The position numbers and the translations under genes were made by a program. Shown here one piece after another: positions 17,953 to 27,437 of a stretch of 31,887 nt of DNA. How positions within the stretch are numbered: the first letter of the stretch is position 1; each line of letters opens with the position of its first letter. The DNA is from Aurantiochytrium sp. KH105 (lineage: Eukaryota; Sar; Bigyra; Thraustochytrida; Thraustochytriidae): positions 1 through 31,887 of the forward strand of contig BGKB01000306.1 of NCBI GenBank assembly GCA_003116975.1, given 5' to 3'. Under the pieces are notes generated by a model. It made no database searches, had not been told where the DNA came from, and worked only from the letters and a program-made list of their open reading frames with translations.

Positions 17953-19985
17953 CCTGGGAAGACTTTGACCTCGATGCTGCTGTACCCGATCGACCAAAGC
18001 TTGCGCTTAGCGAAGGTGGGGGCGCCGACACGGCGGACGAATCGCCTGGGGAGCCCACGTCTCGGGACGCGGATGATTGGCCTGTAATTCTTGTCGACGT
18101 AACGCCTTGGACACAAGACGGAAAGTCCGTCGAAACGGCGCGTCACGAAATCTTTGAAGAGCTGCTCAAAGCGGAGGACCAGATTGATCAACTGTGTGAG
18201 GCCATGTTCGAGGTAGGCGCCTTTCACCATTCGACCGAGCTCTGCGTTCAAGACGATGTAGCCCGTCTGGAGACGCTCAACGCCGGAAAGCGTTACGCCG
18301 CAGTAAACTATCCCGAAGTCGTGCACGTTGCAGATCTTTTTGAAACGAGAACGACGCAAGATCTCTGGCGTGAAATTGCTCGGCGTGCCTCTGCAGGAGA
18401 TCGTGCCGACGCTGCGCGTCTACTCAAAGAGCGCGTGCGGGACTGCTCGCGCTCGCTCGTGTGGAAAAGATCCATGCTCGAGGAAATTGATGTCATTGCC
18501 GAACGCGAGGAGCTTGCGCGCTTGGAGCGCGAGGAAGTGTCTGAGCGCATCGAAAGCCTGACTGCCATGGCGTCCGAGCTCGAGGAGCTCTGGGCCAGCA
18601 CCGATGACATTGGCGATGTCACAGCCTCGTGTGCCATGCAATTGCAGGCTGTGCAAAAACATCTAGCTGATGCACGCGAGGAGCAGGCTGCTTTGGAATC
18701 GCTCGAAGCTCAGCAGCAAAACCAGCAACACAAAACGGGGCCCGAGAAGGAACGCGCTGAGAAAGAACTCAGCGTGGTGGACATGATCCTTGCAATGGTG
18801 CTTCAGCGCAGCGTACTCTGTCTCCCCGACATGAAGCATGTCGGGCGCGTGCACAAGGCGCTTTTGCGCAAATGGGAGCTTCAGTTTGGTCGCCTACCCT
18901 ATATATCGCACACGAAAGATGCAGAGGCCCGACAACGCGAGCTCCACAAGCAAGCTCAACAAGATGCGCTCTGGGACCGCGCCGAAAATCTCAACGACGA
19001 CCTCGAAGACGTCGTTGAAGCTCGTCTCCGCGGGCCTTCTCCGGAAGGTGACATTGACAAGCTGGTGGCTTGGATCGAGGGCAATGAAGAGCCGGAGAGC
19101 GAGCATGCATTACCGCGCCGGCGAGGGCGCCGAGGCAAGCCCTCTGATCGCCGCGATCCTCGCGATAATTCCCCGACACCCGTGTACAAGGTTGCTTCGC
19201 TTGACGAAACGTTGAGCGAGCATGACCTTGACCAAGAAAGCAATGGTGCCAAAGATGAGGCGCATTCAGCAATGGCTCAGGGCAAGACAAACAAGAAGAA
19301 GCGCGCCTCTGTGGAGGATGATCAACAAGGCGAGGAGCAGACAGCGGTTCCTGCAGTTATTTTTGACGAGGCTCCCGCCGGGGAGGATCCGGATGAAGAG
19401 GACCCCGTGGCCGCCCTTGTGCGCCGTCTTCCTGAGACAAACGATGCTGGCAGTCCGCTCATCGTGCTCGATGTTTCATCTTCTGTCTGGCACCTGCTCG
19501 CACTCGTTGGTCCATTTTACCATGTTCTTGTACACAACCCCAAACCCTTGTCACGTGGGCCTTCGGAGCGGATTTTAGATGCAGCGTTTTCCTTTATTGC
19601 GCCCGATACAGAGGAATCGGCGGATTCGTTGGCGTCTGTGCTGCTTGACGCCCCAGCTTTAGAAGCTCGCGCCGATGAGGACATTGAGGAGGCCGCCAAC
19701 GAGTTTCTTGCGCAATTTGCAATCCGCGTACGGACCGATGTCCAAGCGGAGGATCTCGAAGGCGTCGATGTTGTACTTGCGCCCAACTGTCCTACGGCCG
19801 CCCTAGCTTGTGCTCTGGCGCACCGGGCCATTGAGGACAAAAAGCTCTTTGCGATATCTGTGGACACCTTTCATGCCGATTACAATGGCGAGGATACATG
19901 GGCGCTTAACATCTGGCCCGATATTGTCGACTCGTACCCGATGGACACGCCCAGTGGACTCACGCACAATTTTCCACATTATTAG
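17250..19985 (+). CDS. Large acidic protein with poly-Ala tract, unknown function
   Basis: 911 aa from ATG 17250; family not recognised. The N-terminus is Ala/Gly/Glu-rich and disordered. An RLLFLPNGSLFPAGRVRPELLRM segment near 112-134 looks ordered. A Gln/Lys/Glu-rich linker precedes 14 consecutive GCA codons (Ala 221-234), then SWEDFDLDAAV. A central ordered part starts at WPVILVDVTPW (about 280) and runs into long helices with coiled-coil character (about 395-510). After another disordered acidic linker, the last 180 residues (about 734-911) look like an alpha/beta domain: PLIVLDVSSSVWHLLALVGPFYHVLVHNP, then LEGVDVVLAPNCPTAALACALAHRAI, then LFAISVDTFHADY. There is no signal peptide, membrane helix or known catalytic motif. 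Poly-Ala next to an acidic region would suit a nuclear or cytoskeletal scaffold, but this is a guess. Confidence 0.8.
17910..17951. repeat. (GCA)14 microsatellite, poly-Ala in frame
   Basis: Fourteen perfect GCA units read as Ala 221-234 of the plus-strand gene. On the other frames the same CAG/CTG-class repeat would read as Gln or Ser. Confidence 0.95.
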
Positions 19986-20536
19986 ACACATACGATGTCG
20001 GCTCTGTCTGCTGGCTGATAAAAAAGTACTTAATGAAGACACAACAGCTAGTAATGAACGAATGGTATATCCGATGGCGAACGATCGCATCGTGTCTTGG
20101 AATCATAATAGAACCTACGACATCATGAACAAGAGTTTTTTTTTACTTCTGGATTGGTGTGCTTGCCGCGATCATCAGTTCGACATGCATGAATGATCCT
20201 GAGAAAAATAAAGCAATGACTGCAACAACAACAAGATATGTGGGCATCCGTGGGGAAGATGGAAAAAAGGGAGACAGAGGCCCGATTGTCTGTCATCAAA
20301 GGTCCTTTCCGCTCAATTTTGCTTCCCCGCTTGCTGCATGGATCGATGCGGAAGAAGTGGCTCAAAAGCCGATAGCCCGGTATTCGTTCTTGCGTGCTTG
20401 CGCGCTCGTCGCGATGATCGAGCAAAGTAGAAGAAGCTCGCCAAGTCGGGCAATTACGCTCAGTCGCGACAGGAACGGGGCGCGGACGCTCGCGAGCGGG
20501 CGGCGGAGACCTCGCCGCGCAGGCGGACCACCCACG
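19986..20536. other. Spacer upstream of the PPP4R2 gene
   Basis: 551 nt between plus-strand genes: the 3' flank of the poly-Ala protein gene, with a T9 run at 20136-20144, then the promoter/5' UTR of PPP4R2. The PPP4R2 frame is open leftward to 20159 but the added sequence has no coding character. Confidence 0.5.
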
Positions 20537-21196
20537 ATGGAGAGCGAGCTGCGCAATGTGGCCTCGACCGGCCAAGTCACCGATAAGCTTCGGGGCGTGC
20601 TCGAAGACATGAGGACGACAGGAGTCCCGAAGTACGAGTGGGCGCTGCTCAAGCCGCTCGTACACGTGGCCACAGAGCAGGCGCTGGACAATTTTCGCAA
20701 GGGACACCCTAATACAGACCCCGTGGAGCAGGACCAGCCCGCCTATGATGCGCAAAAACAGCGGCTTCTTTCTGCCATCGATCTCTTTGAAGGTGCGCCC
20801 TTTACGCTTCAACGCTTGTGCGAGCTTATCCTGCAGCCGCAAATGTTCTACAAGAACGTGTCCAAGCTCATGTTTGGCCTTGAAAAGCTTCTTTCTGTGA
20901 GTAGCGTTCTCGAGGTCGCATCCATGGTCAACGCTGGCGCTGGAGCGTTTTCGACCACGCCCGAGCCCATGGAGGCAGAAGGCCAGGCATCGAGTGCGTC
21001 GATGGCCACCGAGGCCAACCACATGAGCGACGCTCCCGCGGACGATGGCGACGCAGAAATGTCTGATTCAACCGGGCCTCCCCCCACGACAACGGACGCG
21101 GTTGCACCGTCGCCCGAACCGGCCGTGGCGCCAGTGGCCGTCACTGCCGAAACCGCCGCCGCTTCAGGAGATGCCCAGGCGCCGTCTTCATTGTGA
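20537..21196 (+). CDS. PPP4R2: Serine/threonine protein phosphatase 4 regulatory subunit 2 (PPP4R2 family)
   Basis: 219 aa from ATG 20537. PPP4R2 binds the PP4 catalytic subunit and, with R3/SMEK, targets it in DNA-damage recovery (gamma-H2AX dephosphorylation), centrosome function and splicing-factor handling in nucleus and cytoplasm. The family hallmark APFTLQRLCELILQP lies at residues 87-101, followed by the helix NVSKLMFGLEKLLSVSSVL (107-125), as in the R2 N-terminal domain. VPKYEWALLKPLV (30-42) matches the family's early helix, where a Pro-W/F-x-x-L pattern is usual. The last 85 residues are Ala/Pro/Asp-rich and disordered, shorter than the acidic tail of animal R2 (about 417 aa in total). 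Upstream in-frame ATGs exist from 20189, but the family alignment begins near 20537, so that start was chosen. Confidence 0.88.
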   Translation: MESELRNVASTGQVTDKLRGVLEDMRTTGVPKYEWALLKPLVHVATEQALDNFRKGHPNTDPVEQDQPAYDAQKQRLLSAIDLFEGAPFTLQRLCELILQPQMFYKNVSKLMFGLEKLLSVSSVLEVASMVNAGAGAFSTTPEPMEAEGQASSASMATEANHMSDAPADDGDAEMSDSTGPPPTTTDAVAPSPEPAVAPVAVTAETAAASGDAQAPSSL

Positions 21197-21679
21197 GATA
21201 AAGAATAATCTGGTGCGGATCCCTCTCCCCACTCCCTTTCTGCCCCTCTTTCTTTCGAGCCGAGTTAGAGCTCCGCGTGATGTTTTCCGCAAGAGGCGCG
21301 CAAGCAAAGGAAAAACGAAAAAGATTGCGTCTTTTGTGCAAGATAAATGAACATCCCCTATGATCCTGCACTGGGCCCTACACCGCGCGCGTAGCTAAGA
21401 ATTTGGTTTTTTCGCTCTGGTCTGTTCGTCTGTCTAGGTTGAAAAGGAAAAAGAAAAAACCATTGCTTTTGCTTTCTTTCTGCTAGAGTCCCAACGAGAA
21501 CCTCCTTGATTACCTGTCTCAAACTCAGCCAAAACCAAGCCCTTTCCCTGTTATACAACAAAAGGATAATCCGTGCCCTAGTTTATCGACTATTGACTGA
21601 TTCTATGGCCCATATCTTCCTTGTCACTGGTCACATTTCCTTTTTTTCTTCCCCTTTTTGTTTTGATTGATTTGATTTT
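21197..21679. other. Convergent 3' spacer
   Basis: 483 nt between the ends of PPP4R2 (plus) and the TPR-methyltransferase gene (minus). It is AT-rich, with A-rich and T-rich stretches (for example near 21305-21345 and 21640-21680) expected of facing 3' UTRs. No gene was seen. Confidence 0.5.
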
Positions 21680-23794
21680 TTACATGTTCACGGCTTGCTC
21701 CTGTTCAACCTTGGCACCAACTTGAAGTTGATTCAAGCAAATGCGTGTTCGTTCCATGTCGGGGTCCAGAGCCAAGGAGGCCTCAAATGCAGCACGCGCT
21801 TCCTCCGGCTTCGCGCAATGTGCAAGGCAGACACCTAAGTTCAGCCAGGTTACAGGATGCCCGCCACAGTCGACTAAACTTCGTTGAAACAGCGCAGACG
21901 CTGAAGCATAGTCTCCCAAGTTCATGTACACGCGGCCGGTCTCAAAGGCTACATCCTTAAAAGTCTGCAAAGGATAGTACGCGCTCATGAGCGTGGCAAG
22001 GTCAATGCTCACATCGTACTCTAGCTCGGGACCGCAAAGTACACTGTCAAAAACGTGCTTGACCTCGAGAAATGAGCCTTGATCATAGTCAGCCGTGCGC
22101 AGAAGCGCGAGGCCCTCATCGAGACTTTTCACTCGTTCACGCGTCGTGCTCCAAGCATGCAGCGTGGCAATTTGCCCCGGGTCAAATCCATGTAAAAGCT
22201 GATCAAGTGCCGCGTCGCACCTCCGGAGGGAGTGATCGTACTTGAACATGACCGCCATGGCTTTGAAGCCATCCATGTACGAGGTCCGTCTCACGTGTGC
22301 ACCACGATACACCCTCTCGCAAAAGCGGCTGAAAAAGTGAAAGTTCATCATGAACGAGACGCCACCATGCATAACCATCTGTGGGTCTTCGATCTTCGCG
22401 AATTCCTCCACTTCGTGGAAACCCTTGTCTGCCACGAGCATCATGACATCTGCTGGATCATGGCAAAGGCGCACGAGATTGCGCACAACGCGAATTGCGC
22501 CCAACGGAATGAGCACTGAAAGCTCGTCCTCCTCAGCCTGGTATCGGCGGAGCTGCTGTACGAGTACCTCGCGCTCGACCGCGGATCCCCGAGGAAGAAG
22601 CTCACGAGCCAACAAAGCGTCTTCGGCCGCATCACAGAGATCATATGTCCACGATAGCTGCGATCGGAATTGAAGAGACCCACCGCTCCATTGACACGCT
22701 CCGCCGTCATTGTCGCCGCCACGAGGAGGAGAACGGCCCGGCGAACTAGGCGCAGGGTTCCGCATTGTTGAGGTGTCCAAGCTCCGTCGCACGTGTGAAG
22801 GCTTCCCGAGGCCTCCAACAATCTCAACCTGAGCGCGATACAGTACGCCACGGCGAACTTGAAAGGCATCTTGCTCCAGGGAGTCGAACAAATAATTACA
22901 GACGCCGATGACAGGCGCCTCAGTTTGCCCCGCGGTGATCGTCAAGCCGGACATCTCAAGGACGATGGGATCGCACCCATCTACATGTGCTGCATCCACA
23001 ACTGCGAGATCCAGAACGCCTTCGTCAAAGAGCGCTTGGAGTGCACTGTGAGACTTCCAGAACCTCACACTAACCTCGTGCACCTCGGTGAGCACGTAAA
23101 CAATCCGCGTGGGCTTGTCTCCACCACGCAAGGACTCTTGTTCCAGCTGCAAAAGACGTGAGGCAACGTGAAAGCCAAATTTACCCGCGCCAGCGCCAAA
23201 TTCGAGTACATACGCCCTGGTCAATGGATGGCTTCTCGCACGATTTCTTGCGCGAACAAACTCGAAAATGGACCGCGCGTACCCGTGCGCTAATCGCACA
23301 TTTGTAGACGCAAAACTCGGCACAACGCCGCGCTGCCAGCTTTCGATCCCTTGCGAGGCGTAAAATTCATGCTGGAACGTCCAGATTGCGCTGTGCGGCA
23401 AAGGACATCCTGAGCTGCCGCCTCGACTGATCTTCTCCGTTGCGGGCCGCCCGCTTTGTACCCTCGCGGATCCCAGCGAACGCGATCTCATTCGCGGTCT
23501 CGAAGAGAGCGGCACAGGGGATGAAGGCGTTGAAAATGAGGACGGCGGCACCAAATTTGAATCTGCGTCGACTTGCGGGGCTGATCCTGGGCGCGGTCCA
23601 AGCAAACTCGTGCGCGCGGCTCGTACATTTTCGTCGGCACCATCACGCTTATCGTCATGGTCACTTAAGAGATTGCTCGCGTCCTCTTCCTCGAAAATAC
23701 CGTCATTGACCTTGTCTTCGCCCGTCTCGCTTCCTTGATCTTCGCTGCCGAAAAAAGGTTCTTCACTTCCGCATGCTGCAATCGCGTTTCCCAT
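21680..23794 (-). CDS. SAM-dependent methyltransferase-like protein with C-terminal TPRs and candidate N-myristoylation signal
   Basis: 704 aa from the first ATG (23794). The frame is open to 23944 but only via GTG. The protein starts MGNAIAACGS, which fits an N-myristoylation signal (Gly2, small residue at 6) with Cys8 available for palmitoylation. Residues 10-140 are acidic and Ser-rich. A class I methyltransferase-like domain follows: motif I YVLEFGAGAGKFGFHVASRL near 195, RIVYVLTEVHE after it, and VCNYLFDSLEQDAF near 300, reminiscent of the N-x-x-x-D-x-x-P/E loop of MidA/NDUFAF7-type enzymes. The middle part is helical. At least two TPR-like hairpins end the protein (about 625-690: VYMNLGDYASASALFQRSL, WLNLGVCLAHCAKPEEARAAFEASLALDP). 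The substrate is unknown. It lies 182 nt downstream of the EF-hand gene on the same strand. Confidence 0.75.
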   Translation of the reverse strand: MGNAIAACGSEEPFFGSEDQGSETGEDKVNDGIFEEEDASNLLSDHDDKRDGADENVRAARTSLLGPRPGSAPQVDADSNLVPPSSFSTPSSPVPLSSRPRMRSRSLGSARVQSGRPATEKISRGGSSGCPLPHSAIWTFQHEFYASQGIESWQRGVVPSFASTNVRLAHGYARSIFEFVRARNRARSHPLTRAYVLEFGAGAGKFGFHVASRLLQLEQESLRGGDKPTRIVYVLTEVHEVSVRFWKSHSALQALFDEGVLDLAVVDAAHVDGCDPIVLEMSGLTITAGQTEAPVIGVCNYLFDSLEQDAFQVRRGVLYRAQVEIVGGLGKPSHVRRSLDTSTMRNPAPSSPGRSPPRGGDNDGGACQWSGGSLQFRSQLSWTYDLCDAAEDALLARELLPRGSAVEREVLVQQLRRYQAEEDELSVLIPLGAIRVVRNLVRLCHDPADVMMLVADKGFHEVEEFAKIEDPQMVMHGGVSFMMNFHFFSRFCERVYRGAHVRRTSYMDGFKAMAVMFKYDHSLRRCDAALDQLLHGFDPGQIATLHAWSTTRERVKSLDEGLALLRTADYDQGSFLEVKHVFDSVLCGPELEYDVSIDLATLMSAYYPLQTFKDVAFETGRVYMNLGDYASASALFQRSLVDCGGHPVTWLNLGVCLAHCAKPEEARAAFEASLALDPDMERTRICLNQLQVGAKVEQEQAVNM

Positions 23795-23976
23795 TCTTGG
23801 GGTGACCGCGTTTTCTTCTTCGTGAAATGATGTGACAGCAAGGTGGCGGACGCTCAGCTGGCTGCGAGCAGAAGCAGCAGTCTGTTTTCCAAGTGGGCGT
23901 GCCGAGCGGGTTGAAGGGTACTGTTCTGCTGTCTGTTGCGGCACGGGTTCCGCTGCGTCGCAGGCTTTCCTCGTGA

Positions 23977-24764
23977 CTATGTCGAGACTCTCTTTTTGCG
24001 TAAAGTTCGCGTGCGGAGAACGACAATAAACTCGGTCTCGGGACTCGCCTCGAGCAGGCGGAGCACGTGGACGCTCTCGTGCTCAACGCCGGCCTCGGCG
24101 TCGCGCAAGAGGCCCTCGAGCGGAATGGAGTCAGCGCCGAGGGTCTTGCAGCCGCCTCCTCGCCAGCGCGGTCTGCGCTCGATGAGGAGCACGCGCGCGC
24201 TCGGAAGGGCGGCCTGCGCCTCGCCCCGTAACACCTCGCGCGCCTCGAGCGGCCGCGCGCAGCCCACGCGCAGCGCCGTGCCGCGCGTCCTCGCGGCCGC
24301 GCGCAGCCCGGGGACCCAGGCGCCCGCGGCGTCGCCGCGGTCCTCCGCGCGCGCCCAGGGCCCCGCGCGGACCACCACCTCGCGCCGCGCGCAGAGCCGC
24401 GCCCGCCGCGCCGCCGACCGCGCGCGGGGCCACGCCGGCGCCACGAAGACGGCCTCCGCGCGCACGCTCGCGCCCGGGTTCTGCGCCTCCCCCGCGGGCG
24501 CCTCGTCCTCGGAGTCCGCGGAGTCGTTCTCGTTCTGCAGGCCCGGGTTCTTCTTGCGCGGCGCCCGGGTCAGCTTCCTGCCCTTCTCTTCGCGCGGCAG
24601 GGGCGGGGCCCGCGACTGCGACCGCGGCTGCGACTGCGAGCCCGGGCCGGGATCCGATGCGGACTCCGACGCGGAGCCTGGGGACGCTGAGCCTTTTTTT
24701 CGTCTTCTTTCGATTGTTTTGCGTTGGGAATGGAGGGATGCGCTCGATGAGGACGAGGAGACTT

Positions 24765-24804
<40 letters not shown>

Positions 24805-26619
24805 GAACCTGTCATCATCAGTGTCGTCGTCGTGGCTGTAATTGTCGCCAAGAGCAGCCGAAGACAGCTTTGCACGGCGGTAAGTGACTGAAGGTGGGTT
24901 CAGTCTCACATTGTCACGATCTTTTGCTGGGACCATCACCTTTTGCCGGCGTTCCGTGGTGACTCTTGTAAAGGACTTCTGACCAAACGAAGACAGCCCA
25001 TCTTCGTCCACATAACCCTTCACTTCCTCTTCCTCTCCCTCTTCATTGTCGTCGTCGTCGTCGTCGTCACCTTCGCTATCTTCAATCCAGTCGGCTTGTA
25101 GGACTGGCGAGGGAGGAATTAAAGTCCACAGCTCGTCATCTGTGTCAGGATCTGGGTCCTCATCGCCGTCTTCGACAATACGACGCTGGACAAGCTTACC
25201 GAGCAACTGCTGATGCCTCAGATCATAGGCAAAGTTGTGGGCGTCGACCAGTACAGGCTCCCCATTAACAATTCTTTTCTCGAGGACCTCGACCTTATTG
25301 CACTTGCGATTCCCCGGTTGAGGAGTCGTGACAGGTGACTCATTGTCCACGTCTGTGGCAGTCTCAAAGTGCCACTTCGCCGCAAGCTTTGCTTCTGCTT
25401 TGTGGTTATCCACTTCCTCCTCCAGTACAATCTTTGGTGGATCAGGCAAAGATGCTGACGACGGACGCGAGTTTAATGCGCAAGAATCGGAGAAATACGA
25501 AGAACCCGAGGAACATGTGGAGCAAGAAGAAGAGGTGGAGATTTCGGAGATTTCATCGTCATCCTTTTTACCTTGGCGTTTGACCAGGGTCCACCTTAAA
25601 GCTCTCTGTCTATTGTTGCAGCCTCCGTGTAGATTTTCAACTCTATCAAGAATGAGTTGTAACCATGACCTTGAAGAAATATAGCCCTCTCCAGCAGCAT
25701 CAAATATAGAAATGAAAATCTCGAACACCTCATCAGAGAACAGCGCACCTCGCCGCTCAAGCTTGCGTTGCACATGGTCAATTGGTACTGCCGCAGGCAT
25801 GCTTTCGAGAAGCAAAGAATACGGCCGTCTTCGTACCCTGCGTCTATCGCGTCGGAACGCTTGGCGGACAATAAAGAGCGTTACGCCTTGAATCGCAGCG
25901 CGGCGGTCAGCATTTGCGCAGCGCAGCCACGTTCGCTCCCGTCTGATTTCATGATCAGAACCTCCTACGTTATACTTCACTCTTTGCCGGTCTTCGTCTC
26001 TGTTGTCCTGTTGACCCACCATCCCACGCTTTCTTTCAGGTTGTGAAGCAAATTGTACAGCCCACCTCGTAAAGTCTTCATAGGTGATGACACCTCGACG
26101 TTGACGATCAATCTCGCGGCAAAGCCGGGACGCTACCGTTTGAGGATACTTTTCACCAGTCGAAAGCGCTAGGCTGGCAACATCTTCAACCTCAACCGCG
26201 ACCGCGTTGACTCCGAATAGGGATTCGAAAATCTCCGCCGTATCTTTTCCTGATTGCACGAGGGATACAATGTGTTCGCGAAGGCCGCAGCGGTCCGAAT
26301 TTGCGACATGCTCTGTGGAAGACTCGAGCTCTTTTTCAAGGCGATCCAAGGCAATCATGCGTTCCTTTTTGCCTGGGGCGGGTTCGGCGAGACATTCCCA
26401 AAGCTCTCGTCGCTCCCTCCGATTGAGCGCAATTCCAAGGTTCTTAAAAATGCGTCCAACTTCGTGAGGAGCAAGATACACGCGTGAGTCTTCTCGTCCA
26501 GCCCAGTCGAGCAGAGATGTCCATCCGTGGCGTTTCTTGTTTTCTAAAGCGCGACGGCGCGCTTTTTTTACGCCGGGTGGCGTTGATGCTTCACATTCAT
26601 ACCGCACATCTGTGGGCAT
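23977..26619 (-). CDS. Degenerate EF-hand protein with acidic, poly-Ser and Arg/Ala-rich regions
   Basis: 880 aa from ATG 26619. The first about 320 residues look like a divergent calmodulin-type module. An early helix pair (VGRIFKNLGIALNRRERRELWECL) precedes an EF-like loop at about 170-186 (EIDRQRRGVITYEDF: D1, Gly6, Ile8, but Asp at 12). A second EF-like loop at about 302-316 (FDAAGEGYISSRSW) has Gly6 and Ile8 but Ser at 12. Calcium binding is therefore doubtful. The middle is low-complexity: poly-Asp/Glu near 515-530, Ser runs at about 606-625 from (AGC)12, then Ser/Pro/Arg-rich sequence. The last about 180 residues are encoded by very GC-rich DNA and are Ala/Arg-rich, ending in a possibly folded segment (ARVLLIERRPRW, then EFIVVLRTRTLRKKR). 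There is no recognised catalytic domain. It diverges from the membrane-protein pair across 818 nt. Confidence 0.75.
24767..24802. repeat. (CTG)12 microsatellite, poly-Ser in the minus-strand gene
   Basis: Twelve perfect CTG units on plus. In the EF-hand gene (minus) the phase gives AGC codons, so Ser rather than Gln. Confidence 0.95.
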
Positions 26620-27437
26620 GATTGCCCCTCGCGCCTCTAGCGCCGCACGCGCGCGTCAGGTGCGAGTCTCCTGTTCTCATACGGGAAGGAATTGATCTGC
26701 TCTGCAATCTTCTTGGTTGTTGGCGTGGCGCAGGCTCAATGAAACAAATCTATCCGTTGGGACCCTGAGCGTCAAGTTGCCAGTGCAGTGCCACAATAAC
26801 GTTTTTTTATTATTTTTCAAGCTGTGTATAGTACCTATGGCTCATCGAATCTCCACTCGGCAATAGGCATGCCGCAGTCTTAAACGTGAACTGCTTGCTG
26901 TTGGTATGCTATGGTGGTGGGTGCGGTCCCGTCGGCAACGGATGCCGTCCGTCAAGTCCGCTGGCTGGCAATACGGGTTTGGTCCCGTTACCATACCACG
27001 ACGATATTGACCCGGGCATGCATAGAAGAGTTGGCATTTTGTGTGTGCTTTGTGAAGTGAGATCAAATTGAGCCGCGAGCTGTAAATTTCGGCGCAGATG
27101 CGGACGCGAGCGGAATCGGACCCTGTGTTGGACAAGCAAGCCTTTTGAAGCTAACAAGCTGTGCCGGCGGCGCCGTGAAGTTAAACTTACAAATTGGGCA
27201 AACGGACAAGCTCTGCACTCTCTGCCCCACCAAGGAATAAGAGACGAACCGGCCAGCTAGCCACCAGGACGCTTCTTCGAACCGGCGCGTCATAGAAGAA
27301 TTCGGCCTCCACAAAAGAGTTGCCGTTACGTCGAGAGAGAAGGTGGATGCAATCTATTTGACGCGAACAGACCCTTTTCAGGTGCGCGCAGGGCGACAGA
27401 TCGCGGCTGCTAAGCAGCTCTCTTTTGCTGTAAATAA
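26620..27437. promoter_or_regulatory. 818-nt divergent spacer between the EF-hand gene and the membrane-protein pair
   Basis: It should contain both promoters. It contains an AT-rich segment (26800-26830, GTTTTTTTATTATTTTTC) and, next to it, a block at 26902-26998 that can fold into a closed multi-hairpin structure. Frames are short and start mostly without ATG. No tRNA boxes were identified; a GTTCGAA on the minus strand near 27273-27280 lacks a pairing T-stem. Confidence 0.45.
26902..26998. other. Potential structured element (multi-hairpin, closed by a 7-bp stem)
   Basis: TGGTATG (26902-26908) pairs with CATACCA (26992-26998). Inside, CGGCA (26933-26937) pairs with TGCCG (26943-26947) over a 5-nt loop, and ACGGG (26973-26977) pairs with CCCGT (26984-26988) over a 6-nt loop. 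It lies in an intergenic, divergent promoter region. It may be a small RNA gene, a 5' UTR fold, or chance. Confidence 0.35.

Noticed and set aside
23795..23944. 50-residue N-terminal extension of the TPR methyltransferase
   Set aside because: It begins with GTG and has no ATG before 23794; using 23794 also gives a normal spacer to the upstream gene.
27268..27285. GTTCGAA on the minus strand as a possible tRNA B box
   Set aside because: The flanking bases cannot form a T-stem and no A box or acceptor stem is at the right distance.
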